64,000 nt of DNA from CAIWHR01 sp963709525 (GTDB lineage Bacteria; Pseudomonadota; Gammaproteobacteria; Burkholderiales; Casimicrobiaceae): NCBI GenBank assembly GCA_963709525.1, contig CAVPXB010000005.1, positions 96,488 to 160,487 of the forward strand. The letters run 5' to 3'. A model generated the notes under the pieces. The model was not told the origin of the DNA. It did not search any database and worked only from the letters and a program-made list of their open reading frames with translations. Position 1 is the stretch's first letter, and each line of letters opens with the position of its first letter. Below are positions 17,131 to 25,971 of this stretch, piece by piece. The position numbers and the translations under genes are program-made.

Positions 17131-18434
17131 TCAGCCTGCGTAGCCCATCAGGCGGGGCAGGAACAGCACGGTGGCCGGAATGTAGGTGATCAGCATCAGC
17201 GCGATCAGCATGACGCCGAGGAACGGCAGCACCTCGCGCGTCGAGATCGCGCAACGGCACGTCGGCGACCTTGGTCATCATGAACAGCAGCAGGCCGTAG
17301 GGCGGGGTGATCAGGCCGAACATGATGTTGGTGATGGCCATCACGCCGAAGTGCACCGGGTCGACGCCGAGCGCCGTTGCGGTGGGAAGCAGCACCGGGA
17401 GGATGATCAGGATGATCGTCGTCCCCTCCAGGAAGCAGCCGAGCACCAGCAGGATGACGTTGACAGAGCAGCAGGAAGCCGGCGTGCGACAGCTCGTAGG
17501 TCGCCAGCATCGCGCTGACCGTCTGCGGGATGTTCTCGACGGTGATCACGTAGTTGAAGGCGATCGCTCCGGCGATCAGCATGCCGATCGAAACCGTGGT
17601 GCGCGCGCTGGAGAACAGCGATGCGTAGACCCCCCGCAGGGTGACGCTGCGATAGAGTACTGCCGACACCAGCAGCGCGTACGCCGCCGCGACGGCGGCG
17701 GCCTCGGTGGGCGTGGTGATGCCGCTGTACAGGCAGCCGAGCAGGATCACCGGCATCATCAGCGCCGGAAAGGCCTCCTTGGTGATGCGGGGCATCTCGC
17801 GCAGCGGCACGCGCTCCTCAAGCGGGAAGCCGCGGCGCTTCGCCATCAGCACGATCAGCGCCATCTGCACCGCCCCGATCAGCAGGCCCGGGATGACGCC
17901 GCCGAGGAACAGGTAGCCGACCGACGCGTCGGACACCAGCGAGTAGACGACCAGCGGGATCGAGGGCGGCAGGATGGGCCCGATGGTGGCGGACACGGCG
18001 GTGAGCGCGGCGGCGAAGGCCTTGGTGTATTTTCCCTCGCGCGTCATCAGCGACTGCATGAGCTTGCCGGCGCCGGCGGCGTCCGCCAACGCGGAACCGG
18101 ACATGCTGGCGAAGATGATGCTCTGCATGACGTTGACCTGCGCCAGCCCGCCGCGGAAGCGCCCGACCACCGCGTTGCAGAAGCGCACCAGCCGATCCAT
18201 GATGCTGCCGGCGTTCATGAACTCCGCGGCCATGATGAACAGCGGAATGGCCAACAGCAGGAAGCTCGTCGAAAGGCCGTTCAGCAGCTGCTCGGCGGCC
18301 GTCGCCATGTCCAGGCCGGCGAGGAAGAGATACAGCACCGAGCCGCCGATCATCGCGTGGCCCACCGGCAGCCCGAGCATGCTGAGCGCGATGATCGCCA
18401 TCAGGGCGAGGGAAAACGGGCTGGTGAAATTCAT
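17131..18434 (-). CDS. dctM: TRAP transporter large permease, DctM type (two apparent frameshifts)
   Basis: About 433 residues when single extra bases near 17462-17466 and 17240-17246 are ignored. It has the many membrane helices of DctM, with SFLLLAIPLFIMAAEFMN, SMSGSALADAAGAGKLM and GPILPPSIPLVVYS, then in the second frame FGLITPPYGLLLFMM and in the third FLPRLMGYAG at the end. It is the ion-coupled channel subunit that imports an organic acid. Its start overlaps the end of dctQ by four bases. The length and unbroken homology across the shifts suggest sequence errors. Confidence 0.88.
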
Positions 18435-18948
18435 GGCGCGGTGCTCGCCCTCGGTGGCCTGCGGCTGGCGCCGTCACCGCGCAGCGCCTCCCACAGCAGC
18501 CAGAGGTAGCGGACGATGGTGCCGACCATGAAGAGCACGTAGATCGAGTACAGCCAGTCGAAGCGGATGTTGAGGTAGGACGAGCGCTCGACCTTCATGA
18601 AGGTGACGTACTTCCACGTTGCGGGAAGCGACAGGCCATACAGTGCCACGATCGCGATTGAGATGACGATGCTGTCATCGCGCGGCGCGTTTTCGGACTC
18701 GCCGCGGAGTAGAAGATGTCGAAGCGGATCTCGTCCTTTTCCTTGAGCGCGAAGGCCGTGCCCCACAGTATCATGCCACAGCCACGTCACCAGCGTCAGC
18801 TCGGTCGTCCAGCCAATCGGGAGATTGAAGAAATAGCGGAAGACGATCTGCACCAGGAAGGCGACGAACATGATGCCGAGCAGAGCCGGCGATGATGTTT
18901 TCGGCGCGGCGGTGCAACCACGGCCACGCGCCGCTAAGGGGATGGCAT
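18431..18948 (-). CDS. dctQ: TRAP transporter small permease, DctQ type (several apparent frameshifts)
   Basis: About 172 residues assembled across at least four indels (near 18885, 18700, 18770 and in the C run near 18937). Helices typical of DctQ are present: LLGIMFVAFLVQIVFRYFFN, ELTLVTWLW, MILWGTAFALKEKDEIRFD and WLYSIYVLFMVGTIVRYLW. It links the binding protein to DctM in the inner membrane. The start at ATG 18948 has a GGGAGA ribosome site 5 bases upstream. The density of shifts in 17.2-20.0 kb points to poor sequence quality here. Confidence 0.75.
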
Positions 18949-19041
18949 GGTCTCTCCCTATCGGGACGCGGCCCCCGCCGGTCGGCAAGCCTGCGATGCG
19001 CGGGCGACCACGGGCCGGGTCGCGGCCCGCGGCCGCCGAAG

Positions 19042-20027
19042 TCACTTCATGGCGTTGATCTTGTCGAGCATCCCCGGCGCCCAGGTCTTCGCCTCGTCGG
19101 ACGCCAGATAGATCTTCTGCGCATACGCGCGGAAGGCGTTAAGATCGGCGCGTAGACGTCGAGACCCTGCTTCTTGAAGCCTTCGGCCAGCTCGGCTTCG
19201 CGCTTCAGGTGCTCCTGCACGCTCCAGGCCATGCGCCTTGTCGGCGGCGGCCTGGAAGGCCTTCTGCTTGGCCGGGCGTCATGGCGTTCCAGACTTCAGG
19301 TTCATCGACAGCAGGTCGAAGGCGACCAGGTGCGAGGTCAGCACGATCTGCGACATCACCTCGTAGAACTTCATGTTCTGCACGTTGGGCAGCGGATTGT
19401 CCTGGCCATCGATGGCGCCGGTCTGCAGTCCGGTATAGGTCTCGGCATAGGCCATCGGCGTCGGGTTGGCGCCGAGCGATCGGCCGAGGAACTGCCAGGC
19501 GTCGCCCGGGGCATGCGCAGCTTGATGCCGGCCATGTCGGCGGGCGTGGTGATCTTCTTCTTCGGCTTCAGTCCCACTTGGCGCGTGCCAAAGAACGTCG
19601 GTCCGAGGATCTTGATCTTGAGCTGGTCCTCGGCCATCTTCTTCATCTGCGCGCCAAGGTCGCTGGCGAAGAACGCGAGCACGTGGTTGGCGTCGCGGAA
19701 GGATAGGCCGAGGTCAGGACCGACCAGGCCGGCATCTGCTTGGAGATGTCCTGCGGCGCGATGTTGCCGATTTCCAGGTTGTCGCGCTGCAGCGCGACCA
19801 GTTCGGTGCCCTGCTTGAACAGCGTGGCGTTGTAGAACGGCTCGATCTTGAAGTCGGCCTCGATGTCCTTCGCAGCATCCGGATCATGTCGGCGCGGATG
19901 TCCTTGTCCGAGAACACGGCGGCGAAGCGCAGCGTGGCTTGGCCTGGGCCCAGCCTGGCAGCGCCTGCGATGCGGCCAGGGCAGCGCCGGCCTTCAACAC
20001 GGTACGACGGTCGATCTTGATTTCCAT
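19042..20027 (-). CDS. dctP: TRAP transporter solute-binding protein, DctP type (several apparent frameshifts)
   Basis: About 328 residues if the frames are joined. It starts MEIKIDRRTVLKAG and has a hydrophobic leader ending WAQA, a signal peptide with a twin-arginine-like pair. Family segments appear in successive frames: FSDKDIRADMIRML, VLAFFASDLGAQMKKM, LGPTFFGTRQVGLKPKKKI, GIKLRMP, AWSVQEHLKREAELAEGFK and LDKINAMK at the end. It captures an organic acid in the periplasm for DctQM. The start codon overlaps the TetR stop (TGATG), so translation is coupled to the regulator. Confidence 0.75.
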
Positions 20028-20725
20028 CACTTCCTCCTCGTTGAAAAAAGCAACTGCCGGGCTAGCGTGCTCGGTTCGAGCCAGCGCAGGATCATGTCCT
20101 CCACGATCCGGCAACGGTGGGACACATCCCCCTTCGCGCCCATCTCCCGCTGGAAGAGGGTGCCGAAGGTGTACTGATTGGTGACGTTGAACATCCCGAG
20201 GGCGGCGATCGCCATGTGGACGTCGATCGGATCGACGTCGAGGCGGAACAGGCCGTCGGCCTGCCCCCGCGCGAGGACGCCGGAGAGCGTATCGACGATG
20301 GGACGATTGACCGTGCGCAGCGCCACGAAGCGCTTCATGTGGCGGCCCTTGGCCTGGTTCTCGGCGACCACGAGCCGCACGAAGTACTCGTGCTCGACGT
20401 AGTAGAGGTAGGTGAACTCGACGATGCGGCGGATCGCCTCCAGCGGCGGCAGGTGGTCGAGCTCGAGGTCGGCCTCGGCGTCGCGGATCTCGGCATACAC
20501 GCGCGTGAGGACCTCGAGATACAGCTTTTCCTTGCTGCCGAAGTAATAGTTGATCAGCGCGCGCGTGGTGCTGGTGCGCGCCGCGATGGCGTCCATGCTC
20601 GCCCCCTTGAAGCCGCGCGAGGCGAACTCGGCGATCGCGGCCAGGAGGATCCGGGCGCGGTTGGCCTCGGGCGCCTTGGGCTTGCGCATCGCGGTGGTGC
20701 CGGTCGACGAGATCTGCAGGGCCAT
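20027..20725 (-). CDS. TetR-family regulator of the TRAP operon
   Basis: A 232-residue TetR protein. The N-terminal DNA-binding domain is plain: RARILLAAIAEFASRGFKGA, SMDAIAARTSTTRALINYYF and GSKEKLYLEVL, with the C-terminal helical ligand domain of RutR-like regulators. The start at 20725 gives a normal-length N-terminus; an in-frame ATG at 20881 adds 52 non-conserved residues. Its stop is fused to the dctP start in TGATG, with a GAGGAGG ribosome site inside its last codons, so it is in the same operon and probably controls it. Confidence 0.88.
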   Translation of the reverse strand: MALQISSTGTTAMRKPKAPEANRARILLAAIAEFASRGFKGASMDAIAARTSTTRALINYYFGSKEKLYLEVLTRVYAEIRDAEADLELDHLPPLEAIRRIVEFTYLYYVEHEYFVRLVVAENQAKGRHMKRFVALRTVNRPIVDTLSGVLARGQADGLFRLDVDPIDVHMAIAALGMFNVTNQYTFGTLFQREMGAKGDVSHRCRIVEDMILRWLEPSTLARQLLFSTRRK

Positions 20726-20855
20726 GGAGCGCTCGGAATTGGCGGAGTCGCAAGCTGAATTTAACAGGTTCGCCAAATCAGGACAATAAAAGGGCCCCGC
20801 TTCGCATTGTTGCGGCGCAACAAGGCGAGCCTCCTGCCGCCGCCGCACGCCGGTC

Positions 20856-21690
20856 TCAGTAGGCGATGTGCGCGACTGCACGCAGTTCGTCGGGCGTCGC
20901 GGTTCCGAAGCCGAAGAACTCGAGATAGGCCGGGATCATCTCGAACAGCATGTCGGTGCCGATCTGGTACCGGCATCCCCGGTCCTTCGCCGCCTGCAGC
21001 AGCGGGGTGATCTCCTGCTTCATCACCACTTCGCCGACGAAGGTGTCGGGCGAAAGCCGCGACACGTCGAAGGGCAGCGGGTCGCCGGGCTTCATGCCCA
21101 GGGGCGTGCCATTGACCACCAGCGGCGTAGCCGGCCGGATCGCTCGACCCGACGCGGACCTCCATCTTCGGATAGTGCGCGCGCAGGCGCCCCGCCAGGC
21201 CTTCCGCCGACGCTGCGTCGGTGTCGAACAGCGTCATCGAGGCCGGTCCCTCCGCCGCCAGCGACGCAGAGATCGCGGAGCCGACGCCGCCGGTGCCGAC
21301 GACCAGGCACGACGACCCCGCGATCTCCAATCCCTTGCGCATCACACCGCGCACGAAACCGGCGCCGTCGAACATGTCCCCGGCGAGCGTGCCGTCGGGC
21401 TTCATCAGCAGCGCGTTGCAGGCACCGGCAATCCTGACTGCCGTGCTCGGTTCGTCGAGCAACGCCACCGTCGTCACCTTGTGCGGCATGGTGATCAGCG
21501 CGCCGTGGATGTTGGTGAACTTGCGGATCACCGCCAGCGCCGCCGCGTAATCGTCGCCTTTGACGCCCATCGGCACCACGACGGCGTCGATGCCGTTCTT
21601 CTCGAACCACGGGTTGTAGATCAGAGGCGCCTTGAACGATTCCGTCGGGTAGCCGACGTGGGCGATGAGCCGGGTCTTGCCGCTGATCAT
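20856..21690 (-). CDS. Shikimate-dehydrogenase-like oxidoreductase with altered substrate site (one frameshift)
   Basis: About 277 residues after ignoring one extra base near 21128. It has the AroE fold: catalytic Lys71 in MPHKV, Asp108 in FDGAG, and a Rossmann loop VVGTGGVGSAIS. The N-terminal motif that is HSKSP in true AroE reads SFKAP here (residues 18-22), so both Ser residues that grip the shikimate carboxylate are Phe19 and Ala21. It therefore belongs to the AroE-like paralogues and probably uses a different polyol or cyclitol acid with NAD(P). It lies upstream of the TetR/TRAP genes and divergent from an MFS transporter. The housekeeping aroE is at 44269. Confidence 0.85.
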
Positions 21691-21720
21691 GGCGTGCCTC
21701 GCTGATGATGGAAGTATCTT

Positions 21721-21735
21721 CGGAGTTTTACTCCG
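21721..21735. promoter_or_regulatory. Inverted repeat in the AroE-like/MFS divergent region
   Basis: CGGAGT-TTT-ACTCCG, six-base perfect arms, 31 bases upstream of the AroE-like start and 74 bases upstream of the MFS start. It could be an operator or a hairpin in either leader. The flanking regulators are the TetR gene at 20027 and, at a distance, IclR at 40139. Confidence 0.35.
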
Positions 21736-21770
21736 GTCGGGGGAAACCACGCGGCAAGACCTGCGATATT

Positions 21771-21785
21771 GTTCGAACAGCGCAC
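21771..21785 (+). promoter_or_regulatory. Candidate PcaR/IclR-type operator
   Basis: GTTCGAACAGCGCAC matches 12 of 15 positions of the PcaR box that I recall as GTTCGATAATCGCAC. It lies 24 bases upstream of the MFS transporter start and 81 bases upstream of the divergent AroE-like gene. It also contains the palindrome TGTTCGAACA (21770-21779). A PcaR/PobR-like IclR regulator is encoded at 40139, so control of hydroaromatic uptake by that protein is possible. Confidence 0.35.
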
Positions 21786-21808
21786 ATATCGTACGCTCCA
21801 CTGTTCCG

Positions 21809-23035
21809 ATGCGAACGCACAATCAATCGGAAGGACCTGCTGCGCTGCCAGGTGCGGCACCGCCGCTCGCAGCCGACGCCGACCGGATCTGGACCCGCGG
21901 CTTCGTCGCCTTGCTGGCCGCCAACCTGCTGCTGTGCTTCGGGTTCTACATGCTGCCGTCGACGCTGCCGGCCTATGTCAAGGAGCTGGGCGGAAGCAAC
22001 TTCGAGGCAAGCCTCGTCATCGGCGTGTTCTCGGTGATGTCGCTCTGCTCGCGCGTGATCTCGGGGACGATCGTCGACACCGCGGGCGAGCGCAAGGTCA
22101 TCCTGTCGGGCATCGTCGTGATCGTCGCGACGACGGTGGCGTTTGTCTGGGCTCAGGTCAACGCGATCCTCCTGCTGCGCAGCGTGCAGGGGATCGGCTG
22201 GGGCCTCGCCACCGCCGCCATCGCCACGGCCGTCTACAGGATCGTTCCCGAATCGCGCCGCGGCGAAGGCAGCGGCTACTATGCATTGACCGTGATCGCA
22301 GCGGTGTCGCTCACGCCGCTGGTCGCGATCCTGCTCATGACCACCTTCGACTTCGTCGTGCTGCTGGTCGTCTCGGCGAGCCTCACGCTGACTTCGACCC
22401 TGTTGCTGAAGGCGGGACTGTCGACGCTTCCCCGGCCGGCGGTCGACCGAAGCGCTCGCCGGAAGATTTCGCTGACCAGCATTTTCGAGCGCGGCGCGCT
22501 GCTGCCGTCCGCGCTCTGCTTCATCCTCTCGATCCCGCTTTGCGGCGTGATCGCCTACCTGGTGCTGTTCGGCAAGGAGCAACAACTGCCGGACGTCTGG
22601 GTGTTCTTCATCGGCTACGCACTGATGATCCTGGTGACCCGGCCGTTCATCGGCCGCCTGTTCGACCGCAAGGGTCACGCGGTCATCGTAATCCCGGGCA
22701 GCCTGGCGATGATCGCCGGTCTCATCGCGCTGTCGCTCACGCAGTCGACGGCGATGCTGGTGGTGTCGTCGCTGCTCTACGGACTTGGCTATGGTGCGGT
22801 CCAGCCCTCGCTCCACACCTGGGCGGTGAACCGCTGCCCGCCCGACCGCAAGGCGGCGGCAAACGGCCTCTTCCTGTCGTCGATCGACCTCGGGTACATC
22901 GTCGGCGCGATTGCCCTGGGTCTCATCGCCGAGTGGGCCGGTTTCGCGGCCATGTATCGCTACTCGGCGCTGGCGATGGTCGCTTTCATCGCGCTCTACC
23001 TGCGCGAACTGTTCCGCACCGCCAAGCGCCATTGA
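21809..23035 (+). CDS. MFS transporter
   Basis: A 408-residue protein with about 12 membrane helices and a short polar N-terminus. Typical MFS features are the DTAGERK loop after helix 2 and the LFDRKG loop in the second half; LLLRSVQGIGWGLATAA is a helix-4 motif. It is a secondary importer or exporter of a small metabolite. It is divergent from the AroE-like gene with 118 bases between, so co-regulation is likely and the substrate may be the AroE-like enzyme's hydroaromatic or polyol acid. The start at 21809 is chosen over 21665, which lies inside the divergent gene. Confidence 0.85.
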   Translation: MRTHNQSEGPAALPGAAPPLAADADRIWTRGFVALLAANLLLCFGFYMLPSTLPAYVKELGGSNFEASLVIGVFSVMSLCSRVISGTIVDTAGERKVILSGIVVIVATTVAFVWAQVNAILLLRSVQGIGWGLATAAIATAVYRIVPESRRGEGSGYYALTVIAAVSLTPLVAILLMTTFDFVVLLVVSASLTLTSTLLLKAGLSTLPRPAVDRSARRKISLTSIFERGALLPSALCFILSIPLCGVIAYLVLFGKEQQLPDVWVFFIGYALMILVTRPFIGRLFDRKGHAVIVIPGSLAMIAGLIALSLTQSTAMLVVSSLLYGLGYGAVQPSLHTWAVNRCPPDRKAAANGLFLSSIDLGYIVGAIALGLIAEWAGFAAMYRYSALAMVAFIALYLRELFRTAKRH

Positions 23036-23076
23036 CGAATCGAAGGTGCCCGCCGCGGGGGCATCGTCGACGGCTG

Positions 23077-23841
23077 TCAATAGGTGGCCCGTCCGCCGGA
23101 CACGTCGAAGACGGCGCCGGTGCAGAACGAGCACTCCTCCGACGCCAGCCAGTTGACGAGGTCGGCGACCTCATCGGCCCGTCCGAGCCGCCCCATCGGG
23201 ATTTTCGAAATCACCAGCGCCTTGAATTCGGGCGTGAGCTGCGCCAGAAATGCAGTGTCGATCGCGGCGGGCGCCACCGCATTCACGCGGATGTTCGTCA
23301 ACGCCAGTTCCTTGCCGAAGGCCTTGGTCAAGCCGATCACTCCGGCCTTGGCAGCGGCATAGCAGGATGCGTTGGCATTGCCTTCCTTGCCGCCGATCGA
23401 GCTCATGTTGACGACGCGGCCGCTTCCGCTCTTCAGCATCTCCTTGACCACGGCGCGGCAGCAGAAGAACACGCCGTCGAGATTGAGGGCGATCGTGCTG
23501 CGCCAGCCGTCGAGCGGATAGTCGACGAGAGGCGCGATCGGGCCGTTGGTGCCGGCATTGTTGATCAGGATGTCGATCCGCCCGAAGTCGCGCACGACCT
23601 CTCCGGTCGCTCTCACCACCGCCGCGTAGTCGGTGACGTCCACCCGGTAGCCCCGCGCTCCGGGCAGGGTTTGCGCCAGGCGTTCGACGCGCTCGGCATC
23701 GATGTCCCAGAGCGCACTCACCACGCCGTCGCGCGCCATCCGCTGCGCGATCGCGTAACCCAGTCCTCCGGCGCCGCCGGTAATGACCGCGACCCGTGAC
23801 GCCCTGTGGGCGGTTTCACCTGCCTGTCGTGTCGGTTGCAT
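23077..23841 (-). CDS. Short-chain dehydrogenase/reductase
   Basis: A 254-residue classical SDR. The glycine-rich nucleotide motif TGGAGGLG is at residues 21-28, NNAG follows, the catalytic Ser is in VVNMSSIGG and the Tyr/Lys pair is in CYAAAKAG. The end GAVFDVSGGRATY is typical of FabG-like dehydrogenases. It oxidises or reduces a secondary alcohol with NAD(P) in the cytoplasm. It lies 88 bases downstream of a TIM-barrel gene and together with the second SDR at 24776 probably forms one operon. A quinate- or cyclitol-type ring alcohol is possible, inferred only from context. Confidence 0.88.
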   Translation of the reverse strand: MQPTRQAGETAHRASRVAVITGGAGGLGYAIAQRMARDGVVSALWDIDAERVERLAQTLPGARGYRVDVTDYAAVVRATGEVVRDFGRIDILINNAGTNGPIAPLVDYPLDGWRSTIALNLDGVFFCCRAVVKEMLKSGSGRVVNMSSIGGKEGNANASCYAAAKAGVIGLTKAFGKELALTNIRVNAVAPAAIDTAFLAQLTPEFKALVISKIPMGRLGRADEVADLVNWLASEECSFCTGAVFDVSGGRATY

Positions 23842-23929
23842 TGCGTGTGGCCTCCTTGACCGTGGGTTCGCTTGCTGGTGGCCGGCCGAGCCTCCCGTGA
23901 CCCCCGCCGGCGTCGGATGAATCGCGATG

Positions 23930-24739
23930 TCAGGCGATGGTGGCGACCAGCGCCCGCGTCGAAGCGAGTGCCCTTGCGGCCCGTTGCAGCGGAGACAGCG
24001 TCCGCGCCAGTTCCGCGGTCGGGGCTTCGATGCTCAACGGGATCCCGCGGGGCAGCGCGCGCAGCATGCCGGCGAGGTCGATGTTGCCTTCGCCCGGGAA
24101 GCCGCGCTCGTTGCGCGCCTGGTAGATCATGGTGTCGAAGTCCGCCGGCCGCGGGCCGCGCCCGTCGCACAGCTGGGCGTAGTTGATCAGCGCGCGGGGG
24201 ACGGCGGCGATGTCGGCCGGCGTGCCCAGTGACCGATCGACGTGGATCGTGTCGACCATCACGCGCGCTTCCGGGCGACCGGAGGCCTCTACGACGGCCA
24301 CCGCAGATGCGAGAGAGTTGAGCCCCGTCCAGGGGGTGAACTCGAGATTCATGCACAGTTCGTAGCGCGAGCCAAGCTCGCACAGCCGCGCGAGCAGGTC
24401 CGCCAGCCGGGCGGGGTCGGGTTCGTCGCCGTTGACGACGACGTTGCGCGCGCCGAGCGTGGCGCCGGCCTCGAGAACGGCTTCGAAGGCATCGATGACG
24501 GTCTCGGCCTTCAGGCGCAGCACGCCGAAATCGAGCACGGCGACGCCGCCGTCGCGCAGCGCCGCGATCGTTTCGCGCCGCATCGGCGTGTCGCCGATCA
24601 TCGGATGCTGGTGCTCGCCGGGTGCGGCCGGGTTGAGGCGCAATCCGACGTGCGTGAAGCCTGCGCGGGCCGCCGTGTCCACGAGCTGCGGGGGTGTGAG
24701 TTCGAACAGCGTCAGGTGATCGAGCGAGAGGATGGTCAT
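23930..24739 (-). CDS. Sugar-phosphate-isomerase-like TIM-barrel protein
   Basis: A 269-residue xylose-isomerase-like TIM barrel. Characteristic segments are SLDHLTLFELTP at the start, NVVVNGDEPD and CMNLEFTPW (metal-ligand Glu), VMVDTIHVDRS and GEGNIDLAGML near the end. Members are isomerases, epimerases and dehydratases such as IolE/IolI or dehydroshikimate dehydratase. It lies between two SDR genes on the same strand, 36 bases from the upstream one. The pairing with dehydrogenases suggests oxidation followed by isomerisation or dehydration of a polyol acid. Confidence 0.8.
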   Translation of the reverse strand: MTILSLDHLTLFELTPPQLVDTAARAGFTHVGLRLNPAAPGEHQHPMIGDTPMRRETIAALRDGGVAVLDFGVLRLKAETVIDAFEAVLEAGATLGARNVVVNGDEPDPARLADLLARLCELGSRYELCMNLEFTPWTGLNSLASAVAVVEASGRPEARVMVDTIHVDRSLGTPADIAAVPRALINYAQLCDGRGPRPADFDTMIYQARNERGFPGEGNIDLAGMLRALPRGIPLSIEAPTAELARTLSPLQRAARALASTRALVATIA

Positions 24740-24775
24740 GGGTGGACACGATGGCCCTGGTGAAGCGAACGGATG

Positions 24776-25591
24776 TCAGCCAAGTTCCGGCGAGCGCGGC
24801 TTGCCGGGAATCGTGGCGAGGACGCGATCGCAGAGCCCGCCGTCCAGTCGCAGATCGATTCCGGTGACGTAGTCTGCATCCGGTCCGGCAAGGTGGACGA
24901 CCGTGCGGGCGACATCCTCCGGCGTGCCGATGCGCCCGAGAGGGACGGCCTGCAGTCGCTGACGCAGCACGTCCTCGTCGCGATAGATCGGCTCGGTCAA
25001 TGGTGTGCGAATGAGGCCGGGCGACACGCTGTTGACGCGAACGCCGTCGGCAGCCCATTCCTGTGCGAGCTGGCGGCAAAGCATGACCAGCGCCGCTTTC
25101 GCCGGCGAATAGGCGCCGAGACCGGGGAATGGATGGAGCGCCGAAACCGAGGCCACCGCGACGATCGAACCCCGGCTTTGCGCCAGCGCCGGGAACGCGG
25201 CACGCGCCAGCAGCCACGTCGCGCGCACATCGAGGGCGAACACGGCGTCCCAGTCCGCGGGATCCAGGGTGGCCAGCGGTCCGCCGCGGGCGATGCCGGC
25301 GTTGGAAACGAGCACGTCGAGGCCGCCGCAGGCAGCGATCGCGCTTCGCGCAAGTTGCGCGCAGGCGTCAGGGTCCGCAAGGTCGGCCGCAAGCCCGATC
25401 GCCTGCGCGCCGCCCGCGCGCAGCTCGGCCACCAGTGCATCGAGGGAAGCTCCGGTTCTGGATCCGGCCACGGCGATGATCAGATCGGCGTCGCGCGCGC
25501 GCGCCGCATCCAGAAACGCGAACGAGGTCGCGCGCCCGATGCCACCCGTTGCGCCCGTGACCAGCACCCTAAGTGCAGGATTCGCCGCCAT
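24776..25591 (-). CDS. Short-chain dehydrogenase/reductase
   Basis: A 271-residue SDR with TGATGGIG at residues 12-19, SNAG, catalytic Ser in VASVSAL and YSPAK for Tyr and Lys. It also has the end IDLRLDGGL. A slight oddity is an extended loop between the first strand and helix (FLDAARARDADL). It is the first gene of the SDR/TIM-barrel/SDR operon. A palindromic operator lies 30 bases upstream of its start, and a second copy precedes the divergent reductase gene, so both units are likely controlled together by the GntR protein at 27909. Confidence 0.87.
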   Translation of the reverse strand: MAANPALRVLVTGATGGIGRATSFAFLDAARARDADLIIAVAGSRTGASLDALVAELRAGGAQAIGLAADLADPDACAQLARSAIAACGGLDVLVSNAGIARGGPLATLDPADWDAVFALDVRATWLLARAAFPALAQSRGSIVAVASVSALHPFPGLGAYSPAKAALVMLCRQLAQEWAADGVRVNSVSPGLIRTPLTEPIYRDEDVLRQRLQAVPLGRIGTPEDVARTVVHLAGPDADYVTGIDLRLDGGLCDRVLATIPGKPRSPELG

Positions 25592-25620
25592 TGAACCGTC
25601 TCAATCCCCGCTGTTGCCTT

Positions 25621-25634
25621 ACTGGTACCTCAGT
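25621..25634. promoter_or_regulatory. Candidate GntR operator, copy 1
   Basis: ACTGGTACCTCAGT, an imperfect palindrome that differs by one base from the reverse complement of the copy at 25814. It lies 30 bases upstream of the SDR start. The GGTACC core fits the FadR-subfamily GntR style. The surrounding 380-base divergent gap contains no gene. Confidence 0.6.
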
Positions 25635-25813
25635 GAAGCGCATTCTCCAGGATATGTCAATCCGCGCCAAGTGCCTCGGGCGCCGGACCGAGATAGCCCT
25701 TGTCCTGGGGAAGCGGCGCCAGTGCAAAGCGAGAAAGCTGGTTGCGCGCGGCGCTCCCAAGGCAGGCGCCCGGGGCGATCGATGCCTTGACAAGTGCCAC
25801 TCGTTTGAAGTCA

Positions 25814-25827
25814 ACTGAGGTATCAGT
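25814..25827. promoter_or_regulatory. Candidate GntR operator, copy 2
   Basis: ACTGAGGTATCAGT, a palindrome with perfect five-base arms. It lies 145 bases upstream of the old-yellow-enzyme-type gene whose operon also encodes a GntR regulator. Its reverse complement matches the site at 25621 in 13 of 14 positions, so I read the two as a regulator-specific pair. Confidence 0.6.
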
Positions 25828-25971
25828 ATCAAAATTGACCGCAGGCGGCAGATCCTCGTCGGCACGGATACGCGCTCGAGCCAGGCGCTGCGGATCGCAG
25901 AACCAGTCGGCGGATTGCCGGCACCGGGGTCGTCGCGTGCGCGGCACGGGAAAAACTGCTGGGAGCGCTTC

